Source: Symbiodinium natans
Taxonomy: Eukaryota; Sar; Dinophyceae; Suessiales; Symbiodiniaceae
Direction: 5' to 3'
Assembly (NCBI GenBank): GCA_905221605.1
Contig: CAJNDS010000192.1
Location: forward strand, 111,001-175,000
Length of the DNA: 64,000 nt
This document shows, piece by piece, positions 63,791 through 64,000 of the stretch. How positions within the stretch are numbered: position 1 is the stretch's first letter; each line of letters opens with the position of its first letter. Below the pieces are notes generated by a model. That model ran no database searches. It was not told where the DNA came from and saw only the letters and a program-made list of their open reading frames with translations. The translations under genes were made by a program, and so were the position numbers.

Positions 63791-64000
63791 TGGACTGTTC
63801 AGGGAAGGAGAGAATGAGGGTTTTACAATCCAGTACATGCTGTACTGCTGTATGCTCTATACAAGACTACTCTATGCTATTTCTGCAAAGATGCTGTACA
63901 GACACAATAACACGAGAAAGGCATTTGCACCTTTCCCCATGCTGCGGCTTTCCTTCTTATTGAACTTGTGGTTCTTCTTGCCCGATTGGCGAAGTTGGGT

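Noticed and set aside
1-64000. tRNA, rRNA, snRNA genes and a dinoflagellate spliced-leader sequence
   Set aside because: I looked for tRNA-like arms, rRNA words and the spliced-leader core (TTTTGGCTCAAG) on both strands and saw none. A covariance-model search would be needed to exclude small RNAs firmly.

Overview
The window looks like dinoflagellate nuclear DNA. The reasons are: many interstitial TTTAGGG-type telomere motifs; very small exons in very large, repeat-filled introns; splice donors that read GC or GA as often as GT, with acceptors reading AG followed by G; neighbouring genes on one strand; a GC-rich base with G/C homopolymers and microsatellites; and a degenerate reverse transcriptase of the kind common in these genomes. 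I could not identify the species. All gene calls are my own reading of exons on the minus strand; no transcript evidence was available. Most long open frames in the window are artefacts of repeats or antisense shadows.

Two paralogous genes lie head-to-tail on the minus strand. Gene 1 has recognisable exons from about 18.7 kb down to a stop at 8362, with weaker 5' candidates up to 21.05 kb. Gene 2 runs from about 58.3 kb down to a stop at 33059, with weaker 5' candidates up to 60.4 kb. They sit in two copies of a segmental duplication. The left unit is about 1.8-24.5 kb and the right unit about 26.2-60.8 kb, and the 3' halves are offset by 24.7 kb. Each gene encodes an N-terminal domain with three spaced motifs (SHSWESREIPD, IFVDYICLYQFPRT, QRGWCRAEVQWS) that resemble the three signature blocks of HET-type domains (TIR-like superfamily). 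This is followed by 28-residue ribonuclease-inhibitor-type leucine-rich repeats (LRRs). The layout is that of an intracellular immune-type receptor (effector-like domain plus LRR sensor). That role is inference.

The unusual feature is the LRR region. Nearly every LRR is one 84-nt exon (28 codons) bounded by phase-0 introns, or a 39-nt plus 45-nt pair that together make 28 codons. LRRs can therefore be gained or lost without breaking the frame. Gene 1 has about 10 such LRRs. Gene 2 has about 24, because a roughly 2-3.5 kb genomic cassette (LRR-I, LRR-II and split LRR-III) has been amplified to six full copies plus one partial. Among cassette copies the scaffold residues are nearly fixed, while the solvent-exposed positions of the LxLxxN strand differ from copy to copy. 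That is the pattern expected of a diversifying ligand-binding surface.

Other content: a 3.0-kb insertion (21308-24314) carrying a broken reverse transcriptase lies in the left unit, and its unoccupied site is preserved in the right unit. There are also several strong inverted repeats, G-rich minisatellites, telomere-like tracts and microsatellites. The flanks at 1-1.8 kb and 24.3-26.2 kb hold no gene I can support, and 60.8-64 kb holds only weak exon candidates.
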